Part shown: positions 32,744-39,586 of the stretch, piece by piece | Numbering within the stretch: the stretch's first letter is position 1 | Layout: every line of letters begins with the position of its first letter | Assembly (NCBI GenBank): GCA_037045435.1 | Contig: JBAOID010000029.1 | Location: forward strand, 1-39,586 | Length of the DNA stretch: 39,586 nt | Reading direction: 5' to 3' | Origin: CBDUEF01 sp018063485 | Lineage (GTDB): Bacteria > Pseudomonadota > Alphaproteobacteria > Rhodobacterales > Rhodobacteraceae | Translations under genes and position numbers: made by a program | The notes under the pieces: model-generated | Seen by the model: the letters and a program-made list of their open reading frames with translations, nothing else | What the model was told of the DNA's origin: nothing | Database searches by the model: none

Positions 32744-34920
32744 CCGCAGGCGTGCCGTCCACAATATTTCCGATGATCGCCGCCGCCTCGCCCTGCGCCA
32801 ACAGTGCGGCCAACACCGCTTCGGCCTGATCGCCGGGTACTGCGGCCAACAGCCCACCGCCGGTTTGTGGGTCGTGCAGCAAGGCCAGCAGGGCCGGATC
32901 ATGGGCGCAATTCACCCGCGACAGCGTTGCCGCCCGGTTGGCCGGTGCAAGGCTTGAGGCCTCACCCGCAGCAGCCAGCGCCCTTGCGCCCGCCATCAGG
33001 GGCACGTCCTGCAAGGCTGCCGCAACACCCGAAGCCTCCAGCATTTCAAGCAGATGCCCGGCAAGGCCAAAGCCGGTCACATCGGTCATCGCATGAGCAA
33101 CAGGGGCCAGAACCGCTGCCGCCGCATCATTGGGCCGCGCCATCAGGGCCAGCGCCTTTGCCACCGCCTCACCTAGAATCATCCCCGGAAAATGCCGATT
33201 GGCCATTTCCGCCGCCATCATTGTGCCGCTGCCAATGGGTTTGGTCAGGATCAGCGCGTCGCCCACCTGTGCCCCGCCTTTGGCAATCGCCCGCGTGGCA
33301 AGGCCGGTCACAGTAAAGCCGATGGTCAGTTCGGCCCCGACCGAGGTATGCCCGCCGACGACATCGGCCCCGGCGGCGGTGAAGACCTCGGCCGCCGCCT
33401 GCATGATTTCATCCAGCATCTCGCGCGATTGCCGCTGCCCCATCGCGGGCAAAACCACCTGCGCCAGCGCCACTTGCGGGTTGGCCCCCATCGCCCAGAC
33501 ATCGCCCAGGGCATGCACTGCTGCAATCCGTGCCATCAGCCGCGCATCGCCCCAAAAGCTGCGCAGATGGTCGGTGGTGATCACCTGCACCGGCATCGCC
33601 ATGCACCAGCACGGCAGCATCATCACCGGGACCAGACAACACATCGGCGCGGCGCGGCGCGGCCAGGTTGGCCAGTGCCGCGTCCAGATCACCAGCCGCC
33701 AGTTTCGCGCCGCAGCCGCCGCACATCGGTCTTGCCGCCATCGCCTCGGCCAGTCCCGCCGGGGCGGGATGGGGCAGGGCGGGGGTGGGCATGGCTGGGT
33801 AGGTGGCGAATTTCGCCATGAATTTACGGTCGATCCGGTCTTTCAGGCGCCAGAGCCACGCGCCATGCAGGGGCAGGCCCCATTTATCCGCGACCGCTTC
33901 CCGCGTCCCTGTCGAAATCAGCTTGAGGTAATCGCTTTGCGGCTTGAACCGCTGCATTGCCCCCCCCGACAAGGCTGCCCGCAAGTTGGCATAGAGCACA
34001 GGTGCCGCCCGCACCGCAAAAACCCCCGCCTTGGGGCGGGGCGCAAAGGCAAGATGCGCGCAATCGCCGACGGCGAAAATCCGTGCATCACTGCTTTGCA
34101 AGGTGCGGCTGACGCTGACAAAGCCGTTGTGCAACTCCAATCCGGTATCGCCCAGCCAGCGCTGGGGCTGTGCCCCCGCCACGGCCAGGATGAAATCGGC
34201 GGCAAGAGTCTGCCCATTGCTCAACGCCACCTGATCGGACGCGATGCGCAATGGTTCGGCCCCAAGGATCAGCCTGATCCCTGCCCGTGACAACCTTGCC
34301 AGCAAGGCCCGCCGCGCCCCAGCGCCCAATCCGGGCAGGGCAGTTTCCCCACGTTGAACCACTGAAATCTCGGGCTGCGCCCCTGCCGCGCTCAGCCGCG
34401 TGTGGCTGGCCAGTGCCAGTTCCACGCCACCGATGCCACCGCCCACCACCACCACGCGGGGAGAGGGCAGGGCGCGGGCCACAAAGGCCTCCCAGCGCTC
34501 GGCATAGGCCCCCAGGGGCTTGGCTGCTGCGGCGTGTTCGGCAAAGCCCGCCACATCGGGCAGGTCTGACGCGATGCCGATGTCGATCGAGGCCACGTCA
34601 TAAAAGATCGGCGGGCGATCCTGAAACAGCACTTGCCGCGTGTCGCGATCAATGCCGACCACCCGGTCAAGGATCACCCGCGCTCCGGCAAACCGCGCCA
34701 GCCGCACCAGATCAATCATGATCTCTTCGCGCGTATAGTGCCCTGCGATATGGCCCGGCAACATGCCGGTATAGGGTGCCGCTGGGCCGGGGTTGATCAG
34801 CGTCAGGCGCACGCCCGCCATTGGCGCCATCCCCCACATCCGCGCCACCAGCGCATGGGCATGGCCGCCGCCGATCAACACCAGATCAGACAGAACCGGA
34901 ATCGGTTTGGAGAGCATCAT
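32730..34920 (-). pseudogene. selD: NADH dehydrogenase-like/selenide, water dikinase fusion (SelD), one frameshift
   Basis: The N-terminal part (from ATG 34920, MMLSKPIPVLSDLVLIGGGHAHALVARMWG) is an FAD-dependent NADH dehydrogenase-like domain with GxGxxG (VVVVGGGIGGVELALA) and IFAVGDCAHLA, to about residue 370. It is joined to a SelD domain: CGGCGAKLAAGDLDAALANL, LSGPGDDAAVLVHGDA, then after a frame change near 33598 PVQVITTDHLRSFWGDARLMARIAAVHALGDVWAMG, VTDVTGFGLAGHLLEML and PQTGGGLLAAV. The Cys in GGCGAKL is the active-site position. It makes selenophosphate. This fusion is usual in Rhodobacterales. It overlaps mnmH tail-to-tail. Confidence 0.9.
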
Positions 34921-35119
34921 CGCATTGCGCCTTTTCTTGCCGGCAGACCCTAACCTGTGCGCCGCGCCGGGGCGATACCGCAATGCGACAATTCCCCCGG
35001 CAAAGGCATATCCGACATATCAAAATTGCGCGAAGCGGCAGCCAAAGGTCGCCTTTGGGCGTGACCTTGGCGCAGGCGCGGCCTATCGCTGAAAGCGAAC
35101 AAGCAAGGGACTTTGCGGC

Positions 35120-37138
35120 ATGGCCTTTTTTCTGGGCGTTGATACCGGCGGCACCTATACCGACGCAGTGATCGTCGATGACTCCGCCGACAAGGTGATC
35201 GGCAAATCGAAGTCGCTGACCACCCGCGCCGATCTGGCGCTTGGCATCGGGCGCGCAATTGATGCGGCTTTGGCGCAATCGGGGGTGGCAGCAACGGATG
35301 TGGCGCTGGTGTCACTGTCCACCACCCTTGCCACCAATGCGTTGGTTGAAGGCCAGGGCGGGCGCGTGGCACTGATCTTCATCGGCTTTGACGCTGCCGA
35401 TCTGGAGCGTGGGGGGCTGATCGAAGCGCTCAAGGGCGATCCGGTGGTATTATTGGCGGGTGGGCACAATCATTCTGGCAGCGAGACCGAACCGCTGGAT
35501 GTCGCGGCACTGGAAACCGCGCTGGCAGAGCTTGGCCCGCAGGTGATGGGCTTTGCCGTCGCCTCACGCTTTGCCACCCGCAATCCTGCGCATGAACTGG
35601 CCGCGCGCGATCTGATCCGGCAATTGACCAGCCGCCCGGTGACCTGCTCGCATGAATTGTCCGCCAATCTGAACGGGCCGAAACGGGCGCTGACGGCGGT
35701 GTTGAATGCGCGGCTGATCGGGATGATCGACCGCCTGGTCGCCGCTTGCGAGCGCCATCTTGAAACGCTTGGGATCACCGCCCCCCTGATGGTGGTGCGT
35801 GGCGATGGCGCGCTGATATCGGCGGCGATGGTGCGCGAACGCCCGATTGAAACCATCCTGTCCGGCCCTGCCGCCAGCATTGTCGGCGCGCGGTGGTTGA
35901 CCGGGGCCTCCGATGCGCTGGTCTCCGATATCGGCGGCACCACCACCGATGTGGCGCTGCTGCGCGGTGGCCTGCCCGAGATTGACCCGCAAGGCGCGCG
36001 CGTTGGCGGGTTTCGCACCATGGTCGAGGCGGTGGCCATGCGCACCACCGGATTGGGCGGCGACAGCGAAGTGCATCTGCTGACCGAAGGCCTGACCGGC
36101 GGGCTGTTCCTTGGCCCAAGGCGCTTCATCCCGGTGGCCCTGTTGGCCGTCGAGCATCCCGAGATTGTTCATGCATCCCTTGACCGGGCGATGAACTCGG
36201 ACAAGCTGGGCGAATTTGATGGCCGTTTCGTCATCCCGATGCAGGGCCAGACCGGCGGATTGACCTCGCGTGAAATCGCCGTCCTGGAGCGGATCAGCGC
36301 GCCGATGCCGATGGCTGCGGCAATGACCTCACGGCTGGAAGTGGCGGCGCTCGAGCGGCTGGTTGCGCGCGGCCTGGTGATGATTGGCGGGGTCACGCCT
36401 TCGGATGCAAGCCATGTTCTGGGCGGCCAAACCACCTGGGACGCCAGCGCCTCGCAAAAGGCGCTGGCGATCATGGCACGGCGGCGCAATGGCGCGGGCG
36501 ACCGTTTCGCCAGCGGAGCCGCAGCGTTGGCCCAGACCATTGTCGATCAGCTTACCTATCAAACCGCAGATTGCCTGATGGAAGCGGCCTTTGAAGAGGA
36601 TTCGGCCTTTGCCGGTGAAGATGGATCGGCGCTGGCACGTCATGTGATCACCCGCGCTGCCTTGTCAGGGCATCGCGGCATCATGCAGGTGTCGGCACGC
36701 ATGGGAGTGCCGGTGATCGGGCTGGGCGAATCCGCGCCCTATTATTACGGCGCGGTCGGGCTGCGGTTGGGGGCCGAGATGATCCTTCCCGAACATGCGG
36801 GTGTTGCCAATGCGATCGGGGCCGTGGTCGGGCAGGTCAGCCAGCGTGCCACCGCCATCATCACCAGCCCCGGCGTTGGCCGCTTTATCGCGCATCTGCC
36901 CGATGGGTTGCTGACCTTCACCGATCCCGAAGCCGCCATGCAGGCCGCCGAGGTCGCGCTGACCATCGAGGCCATTCGCCGCGCCCGTCTGGCCGGAGCG
37001 GAGGATCTGCGCCTGACCACCGCGCGCAAGATCAACGGCGCGCAAGTCGAGGGCCAGAAGATGTTTGTCGAGGCGACAATTTCGGTCACCGCCGCAGGGC
37101 GCCCGCGTGTGGCCCATGCCATGCCCGCCGAAATATGA
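35120..37138 (+). CDS. Hydantoinase/oxoprolinase A-type protein
   Basis: This 672-residue member of the HyuA/acetone-carboxylase-like family has the N-terminal MAFFLGVDTGGTYTDAVIVDD, an actin-like ATP-binding start. The core has LVSLSTTLATNALVEGQGGRVALI, VCSHELSANLNGPKRALTAVLNARL-like stretches, PIETILSGPAASIVGARWL, VSDIGGTTTDVALL and a C-terminal metal-binding-like GGVTPSDASHVLG and GLGESAPYYYGAVG. Family members use ATP to open cyclic amides (hydantoins, oxoproline), often with a HyuB partner, which is not seen here. The start follows AAGGGA about ten bases before ATG 35120. It is followed by a tRNA gene. The exact substrate is unknown. Confidence 0.88.
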   Translation: MAFFLGVDTGGTYTDAVIVDDSADKVIGKSKSLTTRADLALGIGRAIDAALAQSGVAATDVALVSLSTTLATNALVEGQGGRVALIFIGFDAADLERGGLIEALKGDPVVLLAGGHNHSGSETEPLDVAALETALAELGPQVMGFAVASRFATRNPAHELAARDLIRQLTSRPVTCSHELSANLNGPKRALTAVLNARLIGMIDRLVAACERHLETLGITAPLMVVRGDGALISAAMVRERPIETILSGPAASIVGARWLTGASDALVSDIGGTTTDVALLRGGLPEIDPQGARVGGFRTMVEAVAMRTTGLGGDSEVHLLTEGLTGGLFLGPRRFIPVALLAVEHPEIVHASLDRAMNSDKLGEFDGRFVIPMQGQTGGLTSREIAVLERISAPMPMAAAMTSRLEVAALERLVARGLVMIGGVTPSDASHVLGGQTTWDASASQKALAIMARRRNGAGDRFASGAAALAQTIVDQLTYQTADCLMEAAFEEDSAFAGEDGSALARHVITRAALSGHRGIMQVSARMGVPVIGLGESAPYYYGAVGLRLGAEMILPEHAGVANAIGAVVGQVSQRATAIITSPGVGRFIAHLPDGLLTFTDPEAAMQAAEVALTIEAIRRARLAGAEDLRLTTARKINGAQVEGQKMFVEATISVTAAGRPRVAHAMPAEI

Positions 37139-37187
37139 CGTTTTCCCCTTGACGCGTCCGGGCCTCTCCACTACCCAGCGCGCCAGT

Positions 37188-37265
37188 GGCGAGGTAGCTC
37201 AGTTGGTTAGAGCACACGACTCATAATCGTGGGGTCGAGAGTTCGAAGTCTCTCCCTCGCCACCA
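37188..37265 (+). tRNA. tRNA-Met (anticodon CAT), with an 8-base T-loop
   Basis: The acceptor arm GGCGAGG pairs with CCTCGCC, with CCA encoded. The D arm GCTC/GAGC and anticodon stem CACGA/TCGTG with loop CTCATAA are normal and fit the elongator Met type of Rhodobacterales. In the T arm GAGAG and CTCTC pair around TTCGAAGT, an eight-base loop where tRNAs have seven (TTCGAGT or TTCGAAT). Length is 78 with CCA instead of 77. The extra base would harm an essential tRNA, so a sequence error is suspected. Confidence 0.9.
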
Positions 37266-37384
37266 CTTTACCCCTTTGATTTTCGGCGTATTGGCGGGCA
37301 ACTGCGGCGATTTTGCCGGGTTTGGCGCGCAAATTCCGTATTTTCACCCTGCACCACGGTGGCAGGATCGGGTAGCCATAGGCC

Positions 37385-37981
37385 ATGAGACAGGGATTTC
37401 CGATAGCCACGCGCGGCATGGTGGTGGGCCTTTTGGGCGGATCGTTCGATCCGGCACATGAAGGGCATGTGCATCTGACGCGCGAGGCGATCAAGCGCAT
37501 GGGGCTGGATCGGGTCTGGTGGTTGGTCACCCCTGGCAATCCGCTCAAGGCCCGCCAGCCCGCCCCGATCGCCGAGCGGGTGGCGCGGGCCAAGGCGATC
37601 ATGCCCGATCCATCGGTTGTGATCACCGATCTGGAACAGCGCCTTGGCACCCGCACCACCATTGATACAATTACCGCCTTGCAGGCGATTTATCCGAGTG
37701 TGCATTTCGTCTGGCTGATGGGGGCTGACAATCTAGTGCAGTTTCACAAATGGAACCGCTGGCGCGATATTCTGCGTGCTGTTCCGGTGGCGGTGTTGGC
37801 ACGTCCCGGCGCAGGGATTGCCGCGCGCACCAGTGTGGCCGCGCGCGCCTTTCGGGTGCATCGGGTTGCGCGGGGCGAAGGTTTGGGCGACAAACGCCCG
37901 CCCGCCTGGGTATTTGTTAACATGCCGATGAATGCGGCCTCGTCTTCGGCTATTCGCGCGCGTGGCGGCTGGAAGGCATGA
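37385..37981 (+). CDS. nadD: Nicotinate-nucleotide adenylyltransferase
   Basis: This 198-residue nucleotidyl transferase makes deamido-NAD from nicotinate mononucleotide. The motif GLLGGSFDPAHEGHVHLTREA contains the (T/H)xGH site. Also seen are WWLVTPGNPLK, HFVWLMGADNLVQFHKW and the ending SSSAIRAR, which is the ISSTxIR-like phosphate motif. The start may be ATG 37385 or ATG 37418 (MVVGLLGG). The first has no clear ribosome site. Its stop is six bases before dacB, so the two genes are probably co-transcribed. Confidence 0.95.
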   Translation: MRQGFPIATRGMVVGLLGGSFDPAHEGHVHLTREAIKRMGLDRVWWLVTPGNPLKARQPAPIAERVARAKAIMPDPSVVITDLEQRLGTRTTIDTITALQAIYPSVHFVWLMGADNLVQFHKWNRWRDILRAVPVAVLARPGAGIAARTSVAARAFRVHRVARGEGLGDKRPPAWVFVNMPMNAASSSAIRARGGWKA

Positions 37982-37987
37982 TCGGCG

Positions 37988-39562
37988 ATGGTTGAGCAAG
38001 TGGACATTTCTGCAAAGCGCGGGCAGCAGGGCAGGCTTTCCAGGGCCACGATCTCACGGCGCGGGCTCGTGGCGGGTTTGTTGGCGGGCGCAGTGGCGCA
38101 TCCGCTTTGGGCCGAGGCGCCATTGACCTCACCGCACCCGATGCCGCGCCCCGGATCGGCTGGCCCCGGATCGGCTGGTCCCGGATCGGCGCGCACCGGA
38201 TCAACAGGCCCCGCAGCCGCGGCGGACAAGCTGGTGCAGGCGGCCAAGCTGGGCGGGGTTGTCGCCTATGCGGTGGCGGATCTGTCAACCGGTGCCATTC
38301 TTGAAAGCGCGGGTGCCGATACCGCCGTTCCGCCCGCCTCGGTGGCCAAGACAGTAACCACGCTTTACGCGCTGGAAAAACTGGGGGCGGATCATCGGTT
38401 CCAGACCCGGCTGATGCGGTTGGGGCCAGTGATCAAAGGACGCTTGGAGGGCGATCTGATCCTTGCCGGGGGGGGCGATCCAACGCTGGATACCGACCGG
38501 CTGGGCGATCTGGCGGCAGCGCTTGCCGCAACCGGCCTGCGTGAGGTGACGGGGCGTTTCATTGCCTATGCCGGGGCACTGCCGGGGCGCGATTCCATTG
38601 CGCCGGATCAGCCCGATCATGTTGGCTACGATCCGGCAATCTCGGGGTTGAACCTGAATTTCAACCGGGTTTATTTCGAATGGAAGCAGCAGGGCGATGG
38701 CTGGGCCACCGGTATGGATGCGCGCGGCGCGCGGTTCTTGCCAAAGGTCTTTATGGCCGATGTGGGCATTGCCCAGCGGGATCTGCCGATCTTTGCTTAT
38801 ACGGCCGCCGAAGGGCGCGACAGATGGAGCGTGGCAGCTTCGGCGTTGGGAAAAGAGGGGAGTCGCTGGCTGCCAGTGCGCCACCCTGCCGAATATACCG
38901 CCGAGGTGTTTCAAACCCTGTGTGCTGCGCATGGTATTCACTTGAAATCAGCAGAAATCTTGCAAATCTTGCCCGCCGGGGCTGTTGAAATTGCCAAGGA
39001 TCAAAGCGCGCCCTTGTCCAAAGTGCTGCGCGATATGCTGAAATACTCCACCAATATGACGGCGGAGATTGTGGGGCTCGCGGCCTCGGGGGCCGGGTCG
39101 CAGCAATGGTCGGCGGCGGCAATGCGCGAATGGGCGCGGGTGCGCTTTGGATTCACTGGCTGGCTGGTCGATCATTCCGGGCTGGGGGCCGACAACCGGG
39201 TGACGGCGGATGATCTGGTTCGGATGATGCTGGCGGCTGATCACAACCCGGCGGCGGCGCGACTGATGGGGCTTTTGCACGAGACCGGGCTGGCTGATGT
39301 GGATGGAAAGCCCAGCAAGATCAGCCCGGTGCGTATTCTTGCCAAGACTGGTACGCTCAACTTTGTCTCGGCGCTTTCGGGCTATGTCATCCCGTCCAAG
39401 GGGCGCAAGATGGCCTTTGCAATTCTGACTGCTGATGTGCCGCGGCGCGAGGCTTTGGCAATGAATGAACGGGAAAATCCGCCCGGCGGCTCGGCCTGGG
39501 TGAAGCGCTCCAGACGCCTGCAACAGCAATTGATCCGGCGCTGGGTGACGCAGTTCACCTGA
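37988..39562 (+). CDS. dacB: D-alanyl-D-alanine carboxypeptidase/endopeptidase (PBP4 type)
   Basis: This 524-residue class C penicillin-binding protein trims and cuts peptidoglycan cross-links in the periplasm. The N-terminus has a possible Tat signal (SRRGLVAGLLAGAVAHPLWA, about 23-42), then a Gly/Ser/Pro linker from four 15-base repeats. Catalytic motifs are SVAK (Ser118, Lys121), the SxN motif YSTN (Ser354) and KTG (453-455, ILAKTGTLNF). Also seen are LILAGGGDPTLDTDRL and LNLNFNRVYFEW, typical of DacB. It starts six bases after nadD. The frame is intact. Confidence 0.95.
   Translation: MVEQVDISAKRGQQGRLSRATISRRGLVAGLLAGAVAHPLWAEAPLTSPHPMPRPGSAGPGSAGPGSARTGSTGPAAAADKLVQAAKLGGVVAYAVADLSTGAILESAGADTAVPPASVAKTVTTLYALEKLGADHRFQTRLMRLGPVIKGRLEGDLILAGGGDPTLDTDRLGDLAAALAATGLREVTGRFIAYAGALPGRDSIAPDQPDHVGYDPAISGLNLNFNRVYFEWKQQGDGWATGMDARGARFLPKVFMADVGIAQRDLPIFAYTAAEGRDRWSVAASALGKEGSRWLPVRHPAEYTAEVFQTLCAAHGIHLKSAEILQILPAGAVEIAKDQSAPLSKVLRDMLKYSTNMTAEIVGLAASGAGSQQWSAAAMREWARVRFGFTGWLVDHSGLGADNRVTADDLVRMMLAADHNPAAARLMGLLHETGLADVDGKPSKISPVRILAKTGTLNFVSALSGYVIPSKGRKMAFAILTADVPRREALAMNERENPPGGSAWVKRSRRLQQQLIRRWVTQFT
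38151..38210 (+). repeat. Four tandem 15-base repeats inside dacB
   Basis: Units begin at 38151, 38166, 38181 and 38196 with core ccggatcggctgg; the first two differ by one base. They encode GSAGP-like pentapeptides in a linker between signal and enzyme domain, so copy number can change without shifting the frame. Confidence 0.75.
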
Positions 39563-39586
39563 AGCGGTGGCTGCGTGCCCATCGTG

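Noticed and set aside
35470..36129. Minus-strand open frame inside the hydantoinase-like gene
   Set aside because: Serine/arginine-rich composition typical of an antisense reading of a GC-rich coding gene.

Overview
The window looks like chromosomal DNA of a GC-rich alphaproteobacterium, most likely Rhodobacterales/Rhodobacteraceae. Support comes from the GTTC-N7-GTTC type LexA box in front of an imuA-imuB-dnaE2 mutasome operon, an NADH-dehydrogenase-like/SelD fusion beside mnmH, an RplY of the Ctc type starting MAREIPDLQ, and the general protein character. The species cannot be named from the sequence alone.

Layout. (1) 1-3780: an insertion-sequence cluster, with a truncated IS5-type transposase, a complete IS1182-type element with inverted repeats and a target duplication, and an IS256-type element on the minus strand. 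(2) 3781-6062: small secreted proteins and decayed remnants (a LuxR-type HTH with an internal stop and a DUF3309-like piece). (3) 5703-17003: a copper/metal-resistance island. It holds a small Cys/His/Met protein, a Tat-exported multicopper oxidase (heavily frameshifted), two c-type cytochromes, CopZ, a Cu+ P1B ATPase with YHS and metal-binding N-terminus (frameshifted), a DUF302 protein, a 38-residue membrane peptide, CueR, a ChrA transporter translationally coupled to cueR, and a periplasmic helical protein followed by a QseBC/PmrAB-like two-component system. Two CueR-type operators and one PmrA/QseB-type box are visible. (4) 17202-23288: an SOS-controlled operon SRAP(YedK)-imuA-imuB-dnaE2 with overlapping genes. 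(5) 23385-39562: ordinary chromosome with ychF, trpA, an FMN lactate-dehydrogenase-type gene, an MFS transporter, rplY, a glycosyltransferase, pth, an internally deleted DUF1287 gene, mnmH, selD, a hydantoinase A-like gene, tRNA-Met(CAT), nadD and dacB.

The copper genes form one response. CueR would switch on the ATPase/CopZ pair and the DUF302/small-membrane pair. The multicopper oxidase and the cytochromes would act in the periplasm, plausibly oxidising Cu(I). The two-component system has its own likely operator. The SOS operon is a textbook alphaproteobacterial inducible-mutagenesis cassette led by an abasic-site-protecting SRAP gene.

A striking feature of the whole window is the number of frameshifts. 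At least eight otherwise well-conserved genes carry small indels. In several (copA, the cytochrome) comparison with the family sequence points to a single extra base, and the elongator tRNA-Met has an 8-base T-loop, one base too long. Catalytic residues are preserved on both sides of the shifts. Uncorrected sequence errors are therefore at least as likely as gene death for many of them, and I mark them as frameshifted rather than assert loss of function. True decay is clear only where in-frame stops or missing domains occur (LuxR, TVP38-like, XRE and DUF1287 remnants).
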